Source of the DNA: Wuchereria bancrofti
Lineage: Eukaryota; Nematoda; Chromadorea; Rhabditida; Onchocercidae
Direction of reading: 5' to 3'
NCBI GenBank assembly: GCA_005281725.1
Contig: SSBO01000009.1
Span: forward strand, 5,952,303-6,016,302
DNA length: 64,000 bases
Position numbers and translations under genes: made by a program. Of this stretch, positions 16,037-33,023 are shown piece by piece. Position 1 is the stretch's first letter; each line of letters starts with the position of its first letter. The notes under the pieces are model-generated. The model was not told the origin of the DNA. It searched no databases and worked only from the letters and a program-made list of their open reading frames with translations.

Positions 16037-18543
16037 TCACTCATGCCGATGAAAACCGAACAATCGACCCTGATATTTCTTCACCGGTGCAACAAATGCC
16101 TCCTTTTCGGACTCTATTTGATGCAACTTCTTTTCCTGTAATTCAAATTTCAAATAATTTTTTTCCTGTTACAACAGAAAGAAAAGAATTTCAGATATAG
16201 TTTGATAATGCAGAAAAAAATTTCTGGTGTCGTCGAAATTAAGAATTCCTTCGAAATCGAAATTTAAATTAAATCTTGAAAAAAAAAAAAACAATACTAT
16301 ATTCAAAAATGCTAACTAGTTCAGCAACTCTCGTTGCTCTTTCTCTGAATTCTTTGAGCGGATCATCAAATTGACTATAATATTGAAGAGTAGGTCTCAC
16401 GTCATCAACGTCTGACAAGTGTATTGCTGGAATTCAAAATTATCCCTGAACTGACCTTATGAAACAGTTTTATTCAGAACAAAAACCAATAAAAAATTAA
16501 AGAAATGAATTACTTTTGAGTAGTTCAGCAAGATCAACAAGTGCTGTATCATCAAGAGTGCCGTTCCATTTTGGCAACCGTAGCACATTTTCTGGGTTAA
16601 ATCGAAATGATTCCGGATCAAAATCAATGTAGATAACTTTTGACAAATCTCTATTCAGCTTAGAAAGATCCTAAAATACCAAAAGTTACAAAAAATACAA
16701 AGATTGTTAGCTGGATGGAAACTGTGGCTGGACTTACCTTAACGTAAACGCCATTCATGTACTTACAGCAATCACGATACAGCTTGTACATGATTTTCTG
16801 TTTGCTATCTAAAGCTTCAACTATTGGATTTGCGTTCAGTGCAGTCTCTGATGTATAAATCACGACTTCAAAGTTTGGATACCCAATTACGTCCAACAGA
16901 TAATCTACTGCAGGACGCTTCTTGACTCGATTTCCCATTTTGTACTGAAAATTATTCCAACAGTATTAAAATAAGATTTGTGTAAGAACTGGCAGATGTT
17001 TGGTATATGTTACTGTTACTCAGCTATTCAACTTTTTACTTTTAAAGTATCGTTTTTTTTTTTTCATTTAGCACGAAATAATGTCAAAGACTAACACTCC
17101 ATTCTGGTGCCACTAAAACATTTTTTAGCTCGATAACAACGGTATACTTAGGTTGCCAGTATGGTGGTTTCAACGGATCCGGAAGAAGTTTGTCTCTGGA
17201 TGGTTCTACCACGAACTGCAAAAAATTCTATTTCAGCAAACAGTGCGAGCTACCGTACATAGGAACACGTAGATAGCAGCTTCCACTTAATTAATAAGAG
17301 GAGTAGGAGTGAACAACAACAATTCAATCCATATATGGCCATTTCTCACCACTGATAAAGTACGACCATATGTTAATTCAAGAATGAAATTTAGAACTAA
17401 AAGAAGCAAAACTTGCATTTCTCCATGACCTACATGCTTCTTTGATACGATAATAGGGAGCTAATATACCCGTGTATGCACTGTCTTCATCTGTTTTCAT
17501 CCATCCTATAATTAATTTCTCAAGATTCCATATAAATTAATGAACTAAAAGAATCTTTCTTTTAATCTTTCTTTTTGTTTATTATATGATCCGCACTAAA
17601 GTTATCTACGCTGAATTTTCATATTATTCTACTAAATGAATGCACAGAAACACTAATTTCACTTAATAATACACTAGTTATTCGTATTTTACATGTACCA
17701 ATCATTTTAAGTAAAATTGCCTGCTATCACAAGTTTTTACAATGCTGAAACTGGAATCATTACCATAATACAAACAGAAGTACAGAAGTCCACAAAATGT
17801 GCTACCCGCAACAAAAAACATAGCAAGTACTGTACTCCTCTTCCTCTTCTGCGTATTCTGATCTTCCTTTGGAGCAGTCTTATCAACCTAAAACAACATA
17901 AATTAATCAATGATTTAGTGCGCTGATCACATATACCTGAAACAAGCGACTAAACTAAAAGAAGATGAAATTTACCGGTAACCCACATCTGTTCATTAGT
18001 ATTTCCCACTTAGTGACAAGTGTATTCGGTTTCACATTTATTTTGGGGAGAGATGACGTTTCAGTGTTGCCATACACATCCTATAATGAACAAAAAATGC
18101 CTGTCTTCTTTAAGAGAAATACAAAGTATTATGAATAAATCACTAGCATTTAGCACTAGAATTCAAGCTGTACTTCTTAATTCTATATAACTTACTTCGC
18201 TTATCTTGTATACTTTCTTCTCACCACCTTTCTCGACAAATTCTCCACTGTCTCCACCTACGCCTTTCACATCGTGCAGCATACGAAAACCTCCCTTGCT
18301 AACCTTAAAACGTTTGAAGCATTTCAAACAAATGGAAAAGAAAAGATTATTAGCTCGATGCAGTCAAAAATAACCAACCAGTGGATATCTGAGCGACCAT
18401 GCTATCAAGACACCACGACCATTCCCAAATGATGATTCTGTGGTAAGAGTGATTTGGCGGAAAGGGCAAAAAGTTTGATGGCCTACTATCCTGTTTATAC
18501 ATCGATGAGACGTACGAAGGATACTAACTGGAGAGATAAACAT
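16037..18543 (-). CDS. TIM50, mitochondrial inner-membrane import receptor
   Basis: Subunit of the TIM23 translocase that receives presequence proteins in the intermembrane space. Exons on the minus strand: 18379-18543, 18196-18303, 17976-18080, 17764-17887, an uncertain exon near 17420-17500, then 17096-17215, 16738-16944, 16514-16670, 16317-16426 and 16037-16135. The N-terminus ([18 protein letters not shown]) is basic and acid-free like a matrix presequence. Exon 4 has a basic stretch then one membrane span ([18 protein letters not shown]). The FCP1-like domain follows: [70 protein letters not shown]. The DxDxT phosphatase signature is replaced (IELKNV), so it is probably not a catalytic phosphatase, as is usual in animal TIM50. 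The phase between exon 4 and 17215 is not fully solved. Confidence 0.92.
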
Positions 18544-18820
18544 CAATTGACTGATTTCTTCATTGAATCGAATCACCACTACCAGTCCTGTCGCTGAAAG
18601 ATGCACTTCACCACAACTGCTTAGCCTACCAGTTATCTATCGCAACCCAAGCATTGACCCGTTGAGCGTTATTACACGTACGACTCTTTTGTGAAGTGGT
18701 GCTGGTGTGATTGAAACACTTTACGCAATTAATACACTCTTCGGTATATGTCCATTTCAGGTTTGCTCATCTTTTTATATAATACTCAGGCTAGTTACTG
18801 TGTCCTCCGCACAATTACAT
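18544..18820. promoter_or_regulatory. Candidate shared promoter, TIM50 and 79-aa gene
   Basis: The two predicted start codons are 277 bases apart and face away from each other. A TTTCAG lies just upstream of each start (minus strand near 18597; plus strand ending at about 18760), which could be trans-splice acceptors as in other nematode genes. No TATA-like element was assigned. Confidence 0.4.
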
Positions 18821-19545
18821 ATGTCATCTTCAGCGTTAAGCAATGGATGTAGAACATTTCTATTTCGTTCCCGCCTTCCACAAACAGATGTAAACAGTCC
18901 TTACGCCGATCCGATACGTACAAAGGTAAATTATTGTCATTAAATGAAGATTTAGATCAGTATAAAATTTAAGCGCGACAAATTTTTCACTATATTTAAG
19001 AAAAGTGATGTGAAATTGTTTTTTCTTAGAAATAACAAATCATGGGCCTATTTTGAATCATCTCATACTCCTTGACATACCTTTACCCGCTAATGCAATA
19101 GAATTTTTGAGAAGAATTTGAAGAATTATCTAGTAATGGTTGTTTAATGTCATTTTAATTAGTGAATTTCAAAACTTTTTGAATCTACACTGCGGATCTG
19201 ACTTAGTTTTAGAAGTTAAAATTTCTCAAAAACAACATTTTTACCGCTACTGGCTTGAAGTGGCAGAAAGTAGTGGAAATACTTTTGGACTTGTACTTCA
19301 ACATTTATTCCTAATATTGGATGAGATCGTCCTTTGCTACTCTTCAGTAACAAAGAAACGGCGAGGTCTCTGAAAGGTATCCGTTATGTAAATTTTACAA
19401 ATTTTTGTAGGTAAAAATCCAGGACGATGTTTTTGTCATAGTAAAAGGTCCCGAAGGAAATGTCGTTTCGGATTTATCAAATCCATCAACTGGATCGCTC
19501 ACTAAATTGGCCACATTTACTAAGAAATTCTCCTTTTGGCGTTAA
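18821..19545 (+). CDS. Unrecognised 79-residue protein, two exons
   Basis: Exons 18821-18925 (35 codons) and 19411-19545 (44 codons plus stop) join in phase 0 at an AAG/GTAAAT donor and a TTTTTGTAG acceptor. The first exon gives a serine- and arginine-containing N-terminus (MSSSALSNGCRTFLFRSRLP) with no acidic residue in its first 20, which could be a mitochondrial presequence. The second exon gives a compact segment containing DDVFVIVKGPEGNVVSDLSN and ends KKFSFWR. I do not recognise the family. The clean two-exon structure and head-to-head position with TIM50 support a real gene. A mitochondrial role is inference only. Confidence 0.55.
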
Positions 19546-20444
19546 TTCCAAAGAATCGGTTAGATGACAGATGCAGTTGAAGCTTCAAATTGTAATGATA
19601 ATGTGTACATATGTTGACTGATTTTGAAAATTTATTTTCTGGCATGTATAAAGATTTATTTTAGAAACTTCTATATAAAACATTACTCAATAGGCAAGAT
19701 TGTTTCTAAGAGAATACATCACGCAGAATGAGCAGCTTTTTATTTCTTTTTGCTTCCTTTTAGAATCTGATCTCTTATGCAGTGAACTTTATTATAACAT
19801 ACTACTGTGTGGTAATCATTACTCTTTTGCTTTTCTGAAACGAGAATAATAAATTGTAATGTCTTTTTGTGAATTAAAATTTTTCCACCAGTAGTACATT
19901 TAGGTCAGCAGTAAAAATGCGAACCAATTTGATGCTGATCAGTACTGAAAAATAAATTCTAGCTGAATTCATACGGAATTTTATAATGGGAACTATTGAG
20001 GTAAAGGATTTTAAAATCAGGTGTGGCAAAAGGTTCTGCCTGAAGTATTTTTGTAGAGTCAGCATGCAGCTGACCTCTAGCATGTAAAATGCTTCAACAA
20101 TTTTCTTTTTTTGGTAACACAATACAGGATTAGTCGGGATGAAATATGCAAATTACCTTATTAAGAATGCAGAAAACTCCAAATAGAAAGTGAAACTGTC
20201 ATTGTTAGGATTGGCGCAACATAGATGGACTGCATGACAAACTTTTCATAAAAATGTAGTAACTTATGTAAGCTTTACGATTTACATAGCAGTTGGGGTC
20301 TGTACTCATCAAAAGTTTTGCGAAGTCGAGTAATGATGAATTAACTAAGCCGATCTACATACAATGTATGTCAAGAGTGTAAGTAGCAGGTATTTATGAT
20401 TCAACTTCAAAATCCGTCCAAAATCTTCAGTTCGAAAACTAAAA
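19546..20444. other. Intergenic, 79-aa gene to PP1-like gene
   Basis: No exon supported on either strand. Short open frames only (for example 19874-20122, minus strand). It probably holds the 3' end of the upstream gene and the promoter of the phosphatase gene. Confidence 0.5.
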
Positions 20445-22397
20445 ATGTCGGAAGTTAATATTAACGATTTAATCTTACGACTGTTGAATGTTGGGCAGCC
20501 GGATAAAGGTCTCACGAAGACTGTTCGTGAGCTTGAAATCGCATCGCTTTGCCGTAAGTTCTTTTTAATGCTAGATCATTATGGTATCCTCAGTAGGGTT
20601 TTCGGTTTACATCGTATCCTCAGTTAGGTTTTCAACTTTAGAATATATGAATCAGACTCTATATGGAGTAGCCCACATTAGGAAGGATCGGCTTCCGTAT
20701 AGAGATGCAAACTCTAAGTGCTGATGGAGAAACTAATCTACTTGAATTATACATAGATTTTGAGATGAAACGAAAGAGAAGAGCAGTTTTGCTGTTTTCA
20801 TTAACAGTTAAATTTTCGTTTCTTAGCAAAGAAACCAGATTTCGGATATTGTTAGTAACATTGCTGATGCGTCAGCCATCAGGCTGACTTTCTCAAATTC
20901 AACAAATTCCACTATATCCCCAAATTTAGATAAAGCTCGCGAAATTTTCATGGCACAACCATCGTTAATAGAAATCGATCCACCGGTTCGTATATGTGGT
21001 GATACGCATGGTCAGTACGGCGACTTATTACGAATATTCAGTCGTGGCGGTTTTCCTCCCCTTGCCAATTACTTATTCTTAGGTGACTACGTGGATCGTG
21101 GACATCAGAATCTCGAAACTATCATATTATTATTTTGTTACAAGGTCTGTATTATTTGTGATCAGAAATGTTTCGGTTTTGCAAAAATCCATTCATGAAA
21201 GTAGTAATGTCTTCAAAAAGTCGTAAGCAAGTATTTAATTAAAGCAGTCAGGAAGTGCAGTGCTTAAATAATTTTAACCAATTTATTTGCAATATTTGAA
21301 ACTTCGTATTAAAATAAATATTTAAATGAGCTATCAACTCTCGCGATATATTGTGGCAGTGGTGAAAATTCAAAATTTTCACACAGGTGAAATTTCCAAA
21401 TAACTTCTTTTTACTCCGCGGGAACCATGAATGTGCAAACGTTAATCGCGTATATGGCTTTTATGAAGAATGTATGCGCCGTTTTAATTCAGTTAACCTA
21501 TGGCAAATATTTCAGGTCCAGGAAGCTTAGTTTATCTAATTTCTTTTTAGAATTTCTTTCCTCAAATTATTTTTCAACCATATTGAAGTGGAATTTTCTA
21601 GATTTAAAAAACTTTCATATGAGAACTGGACAGAGCCAACCAATATTTAATTTTAAATAATACCAAAAGAATTAAAAGATATATCAAGTTATGAGTTACT
21701 TCAACTTGCAAAATCAGAAGTATGGGATGAAGGATACATTTAAACAGTTTCGGTTTTCAAAATGGTTGAGTTTGCAGGACACGTTTCAATGCATGCCATT
21801 AACGGCATTGGTTGGTGAACGTATACTGTGCATGCACGGTGGTATATCGCCGCAGTTGAAAAGCCTTCAGCAGTTGCGAGAAATTAAAAGACCGGTCGAT
21901 ATCACAAGTCCATCACTGGAAATGGATTTACTGTGGGCAGATCCGGTAATAGGTATTAGCGGATTTCAAATGAATATGCGAGGCGCTTCTTTTGGATTTG
22001 GAGCTGATATTTTGGCTGCATTGTGTAAAGAATTAAATATTGATATGGTAAGAAAATTCCTTTTCATTTTTCGCAAAACCAATGATAAAATTGGAAAACA
22101 GATAAAATAATGATTTACAGCTGTGCTTTAATATAATTTTTTTTTTTTTTTGACTTAGACAAATTTCATGAAGTACAGGTAGCTCGTGCTCATCAAGTGG
22201 TGCAAGATGGATATGAATTTTTTGGAGCCCGTAAATGTGTCACGATATTTTCGGCACCTCATTACTGTGGACAGTTTGACAATGCAGCAGCTGTAATGTC
22301 CGTGGACCAAAATCTTTTGTGTTCATTCCAGATTTTAAGGCCAACCATAGGCCGAGCTACTGCTAGAATTATACCAACTTCCATGGGCAAATGTTGA
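20445..22397 (+). CDS. PP1-family Ser/Thr phosphatase, divergent
   Basis: Metal-dependent protein phosphatase catalytic subunit of about 313 residues, the usual PP1 core length. Exons 20445-20553, 20930-21144, 21387-21515, 21778-22047 and 22179-22397 join in phase throughout. Metal and catalytic motifs are present: [14 protein letters not shown] (about residue 60), GDYVDRG (88), [20 protein letters not shown] (118), MHGGISP (170), [13 protein letters not shown] (244) and [12 protein letters not shown] (266). Two positions differ from the near-invariant family form: Thr instead of Ile in GDIHGQ, and His instead of Asn in SAPNYCG. The tail ends at SMGKC and lacks the C-terminal TPPR regulatory site of somatic PP1. 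Short, divergent PP1 copies of this kind are often germline or sperm isoforms in nematodes (GSP-3/4 class), but expression cannot be read from sequence. Confidence 0.93.
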
Positions 22398-22842
22398 TTA
22401 TCTTGCTTTCCTTATGTACTAATAAAAAGTAATAAAAAACACTGAATGTCAGTTGTTGATGTTTCTTTCAAAAAAGAAAAAAATCCCCTTGAAAATATCA
22501 ATTTGGATTGCATTTGGTATCAGTTGAAATAAAATGATTCTAAAATATCATGACCAACTGATGTCTTGCCAAATTCGACTAATTTAGAGATTTCAAAAAT
22601 CAATTTCGATTATGTAATTCCTTAAAATCATTTAAACTTGAATTACTGAATGTTAATTTACTTGAAGAAAAACGATTCACAGTTTTTCTATCTGCTACTC
22701 TAATTTACATAGAAGCAAACTTTTTAATATTTCAATTATCGAACAGATATAAATGTGGTTGAAATGACATTGATATCATTTATTACTTGAGTGACAGATC
22801 CGTGTGGCGATACGTGCTGAATTTGGAAGATCTCATTTGCAA

Positions 22843-25800
22843 ATGTATTTAAAATTCATTACAACAATAACGCTCGTGCTAGTAATCATTTCTGAGGTGT
22901 TCTTTTGGGGAGTTATTCTTTGATTTACAAATATTTTGACTGAAAAATCATTGACTATGGTCATAACCAATTAAACTTCATGATTTCTTTCATTCGATTG
23001 TGGGATTGATGAAAATGCTAGTGCTATCATTAATTGTTTGATATCTTGCGATTCATAGCTCAATGCTAGCAATCAGGCTATTAGAAACTTTGGAAGAAAT
23101 GCAACATTACTAATATTTAGATACTGATAAGTGACAACGATTTTATTGTTTTTAGGAAAGATTATGGAAAAATGCGGAATCACTTGTCGAAAATTTTGTG
23201 GATGGAATGTATCTTTCCATATTCATCAATAATTTTGTAGGAGCAGCGGAAATTGTTGAGGATTATAAGCTACCAGCACACTCTAACTTACATGAAAGAA
23301 GACTGATAAAACGTTCCAGAAGACAACTTATTGAAGCAGAAATAAAGTAAGCCACGCTACTAACGTGAAATTATTAGACCGAATCCTCTCTGAAAAATAT
23401 AGTTTAGCATACTTCAGATCGTATGCTACAATTCTGATAACATCAGCAGTGATAGTGGCATTGGTGACATTTGTTTGTCTGATCATTATATTACATATCT
23501 TTATCTATATGAGATGGGGTATCACTCGTCAGCTCATTCTTCTCAATACCAAGGTTTATTTTTGTTTCCCGTCTTATCAGTTACTCATCATACGATTCAA
23601 AGTAGAATAGTAGCATGGCGGTGAAAGTACTTTCCTAAGAATATTTTGGGGTAAAGGTTTGTGCACTCGAGTCGCGTCTTGGAACACGCCAATTATCGGA
23701 AGAATTGCAAAGGAAATTGTGTGAAGAAATTGGTGTCGCATTTGGAACAGTCCAAAATGAACGACAGAAATTTGTTCAAGAAGTTGTTAATGGTATTTCT
23801 AAATTATCAAGGATACCGTTACGCTCTTTTACTTCTGCAAATATACCTTCATTTTTTTAATGATTTCTTAAGTAGAAAACATTTAGATGAATGAACTTTA
23901 CTGAATCAACTGATTTTTTAATTTCTAAATTTAAATTTTGTCTTGATACGTTGATTTGAGTTACTAATGACCAGCTGAAAACACTCCAAAATCTTTAGTA
24001 CCAAACCCCTTAGAATACAGTTATCGTTTTTCATAAGTCCTTCCGTTTGCTCTTAAATAAATAAATCTTATAGTATAGCAGCTTTGTTACTGAATGTTAC
24101 TGACCTTATTTGAGAAAAAAAAACTTTCCCTTATCAGTAACTACTTAATGTCTATAACATTAAATATTAGTTCTCAAGTAATGAAGTGATTGAACGTTTG
24201 ATTTCATTAAATTTTCAAATTCTGTAGAAGAAAGAAAAATGGTCGAAGAAGTGGTAAAATCAGAAAGTGAACCACAATATGAAACAATGTGCGGAATAGG
24301 CGATGAAGTTTTTACCACCAAAAAAGGCGGCGGTATATATTTGCTTTTTTTTTTTTTTTTTGCTATTTTTAAGAACTTTTGGTAAAAAATTTTTGATGAT
24401 CCATAAGATAACAAAAGAATCGACACATACTATATATAATATAGTATGATATTTTTTACAGAAAAGAATACCCCTAGACTAGCTCCAGTTCCGTCTTCCG
24501 AAAAGCCAGACGAAGGTAATTGATTTCTTGGATGCTTTTTTAAAACATATTTCTTTAAAATGGATTTACAGCCTGAATCAAATTACCAATTTAATTTCCC
24601 AAATTCTACAAAATTTGCAGATAATCATTATGAGAACGTACCAAAACGTAAGCTTCTTTATTCATTCTATTCCATATTTAGTTTGGGTGAAAAACAATCA
24701 AATTACCTGTCTTCTATTTCACCAAAATTATCATCTTCTATGTTCCAATTCAAAAATAATTAACTGAATGTGTAAGGAATGCATTTTTATTTTACAATTC
24801 TTTGTCGTTTAAACCGTACGATGGAATTTATGGAAATTAAAAAAAAAATTGAGAAACGCAGACATATTCAGTCTTTTGTTCGGTATTCCTAATTGACTGG
24901 TAATTTTGATTTAAATTAGTCATTATAAGCGACAGGACACAGTGCCCAATGACAATATTTTTCTGTAAACTACATTATACTAATTCCCAATACGTATTTT
25001 AGACTCATGGAATTAGGGAGCAGTAAGCTGATTGAAATTATTTATAAAGAAATTAAATATATTAAACTTGTAAAGTCTAAATTTGCAAATAATTTTAACA
25101 TTCTGAATAACATGCCGTCAATTTTTCAGCAGATAAAAAAGCACCAGAAAAAACTTCAAAAAGTGAGCTGTTTCTTTATTCTGTTAACACTTGCTTAAAA
25201 TTTTAGTTTATTTTTCATTCAAAAAGGAAGGAAAAAAGAAATTTAACGAAGTTTTAAAACGACAAGTGAAATTTTATTGCTGCATTGTACAAAGCAATTA
25301 CAGGATCAGCAATTGCATCAACACAACAGATTAAAGGCTAGCTCATTATTAATGCTGCATACATATATATTGAAAAAAGAAATTCGTTGAAAGGAATATT
25401 TCAGTATTTTTATCCTGCTTAAAAGTACAAAACAAATGACGCGGAAGCATTTTATTGAAATGCTTGAAGAAATAGTTCTAAATTAATATGTTTAATTTAA
25501 TCTAATATTTGCTTTATTTGAAAATGAAATTGCAGCACCTGCAGTTGGTGGTATGGTAGACGAAGCAGATCCGAAGTATCAAACCCTTGTTGGCATAGAT
25601 AACGAAAAAATTTTCTCTGAAAAAAAAGGTAATTTAATTTAATTCAAATTAAACAGGAAAAATTATATCCAATACTGTCGTGACTTCAGTGCATCATTAC
25701 TGATACAAATCGAATTCAGATTTCTGAACAGTTGCAATTACAATATTCAATTCGTAATGATGGCCAATCTCGCTTGCTATATCGTACTATTCCATAGTTC

Positions 25801-26268
25801 ATGCTTCATAAGCTCAACTTCTTAGAGTAAATTTATTCCAATTTGAAAAACTGGAAAATTCCATTCATAATTTGCGACTTCATGTTTGATCTAATTGTTA
25901 TTTGCAGAAGGAAAGCTGCAGGAAATACAAGAAATTAAGCGTAATTTTTATATTGCAATTCATATAATACTTTGAAAATCATTAGTTAGAACTTTAGAGT
26001 GGTTGAGAGATAAAATAACGATATACCTTCTTCGGTCTTGAACTCTTTACTCCATCAAACTGTAATTGTGTGACCGATCTAACTCTTCCCGACCTATACA
26101 ATCAAAAAAGAAGTAAGATTAGAAAACACAGATACTTCTTTTAAATTCATTCCAATGAACTGAACTGCAGCACCGACAATAGGCGGTATGGTAGATCAAG
26201 CAGATCCAGCTTATCAAACACTAGTCGGTATGGAAAATGGGAAAGTTTTTCAAGAAAAAGGCAAATAA
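22843..26268 (+). CDS. Single-pass membrane protein with tyrosine-module tail
   Basis: Family not recognised. Eleven exons join in phase to about 319 residues: 22843-22896, 23156-23346, 23418-23553, 23657-23792, 24228-24332, 24462-24515, 24621-24647, 25130-25162, 25536-25628, 25908-25940, 26171-26268. Exon 1 is an 18-residue signal-peptide-like start (MYLKFITTITLVLVIISE). The outer segment is short and ends with a dibasic cluster (ERRLIKRSRRQ). A long hydrophobic span follows (about residues 84-115), then a charged, helix-prone stretch. The tail has tyrosines in PQYETMCGIGDEVF (Y190), NHYENVPK (Y229), DPKYQTLVGIDNEKIF (Y260) and DPAYQTLVGMENGKVF (Y302). Introns 4 to 10 are all phase 1, so each of the six internal tail exons is a symmetrical cassette that could be skipped without a frameshift. 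Exons 8-9 and 10-11 look like a duplicated pair. A receptor or adaptor role through phosphotyrosine is inference. Confidence 0.65.
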
Positions 26269-27475
26269 TTTAACTTTTTTAGTCAAGCAACCAAGCTAAT
26301 GATAAAATTTTTGACAAACAAATAATTGGAAAATTATTTGAGTTCCAAAGAAGCCTTTTTTCAGTCTTCCGTATTCCAAATAATAATATCTAACTTATGT
26401 TAATAGCAAAAATAGATTAACTGTTAAAATAATTGTACTTCCCAAAACTTTCATTTTTCATTTTGAAGTAGCTGTAGCGAAAATAATCCTCCTTTCAGCT
26501 TGAAAAGAACCAAAAGAAGATAGATGATATCTTAATTTGTAATCCACCTCACGCGCTGTGTATTAAAATTGTTATTTTAAAATTCTGTGGCACCTCTAAA
26601 TCGACAGAAATATAAGTGAAAATGGCCTATCTTAAAAATCTGTCTTCCTCATATTGCCTCATAGTTTGATCAAGCCAATCTTTGTGTAGTAGGTTTGACC
26701 AAACCTCATAGTCTGACCAAACCAAACCAATCTTAGTATAAAACAAATTGAATTTAAAACCAATAAATGCAAAGCTATGTTATAGTGCAGCAAGACATAT
26801 TATAAAAACTAAAACAACTTCGTAAGCAAAAGATTAGATATCAATAAGTGCAAATAAAAACAGAGAACGGAAAAATGTAAGAGATGACGTGAAGCAGATG
26901 AACATCTTACACTCCAAATCGAGTAAATAAACAATCGACCGAGAGAAATACAGAAATATTCATCAGGATGGGATCGTGATGTTGCATTGTGATCCTGAAT
27001 GGCCATAACCACGATGGGGGTGTTTTCATTGATAAATGGAGAAATGTATTTATCTGAGCGAGGGGGAAGAGTTTTTGGTTAGTCGTATTTAGTTTCGAGA
27101 GAGATCGAACAATTCGTAGTTTTTGGACAAAACAATTCTTAATTCTTAGTTTTCATTCTCTTTGCTAATCCTTTTCTTTCCCTTTTCTCACTTAAACATC
27201 TCACTTTTTCCAATATTCTCTTTATTCCATTGTACGAATTGGATTGAGTGGATGACTGAGAGAATGTAAAAGCTTCCAGCAAAAATGCTTATTCATCATT
27301 TATTGTGAAATTGTTTTCCTATTCCGATGTATATCCTAAAGCAATGATTTGGCAATGTTTTCCACACAGTTGCTTCATGCTTCATTTTCCCCACACTTTT
27401 TCCATAATTCTTCTGTATATGGCTCACCTTAAGGAAAGATGTGTTTAGAAAGATATTCGTCAAGGAAAAAGTGGT
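26269..27475. other. Intergenic, upstream of AKT
   Basis: No coding exon supported. Around 26690-26730 the words TGACCAAACC and GGTTTG recur in direct and near-inverted orientation (for example AGGTTTGACCAAACCT), which could be a protein-binding cluster. Minus-strand open frames at 26809-27012 and 27296-27559 have no recognisable domain. The AKT promoter or 5' untranslated region probably lies here. Confidence 0.45.

Positions 27476-33023
<5,548 letters not shown>

Noticed and set aside
20705..20887. 60-codon plus-strand frame inside the PP1 gene
   Set aside because: Lies in the first PP1 intron. Exons 20445-20553 and 20930-21144 join in phase without it.
24160..24426. Minus-strand frame opposite the tyrosine-module exon
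   Set aside because: It is the shadow of exon 24228-24332, and its lysine and serine runs come from flanking homopolymers.
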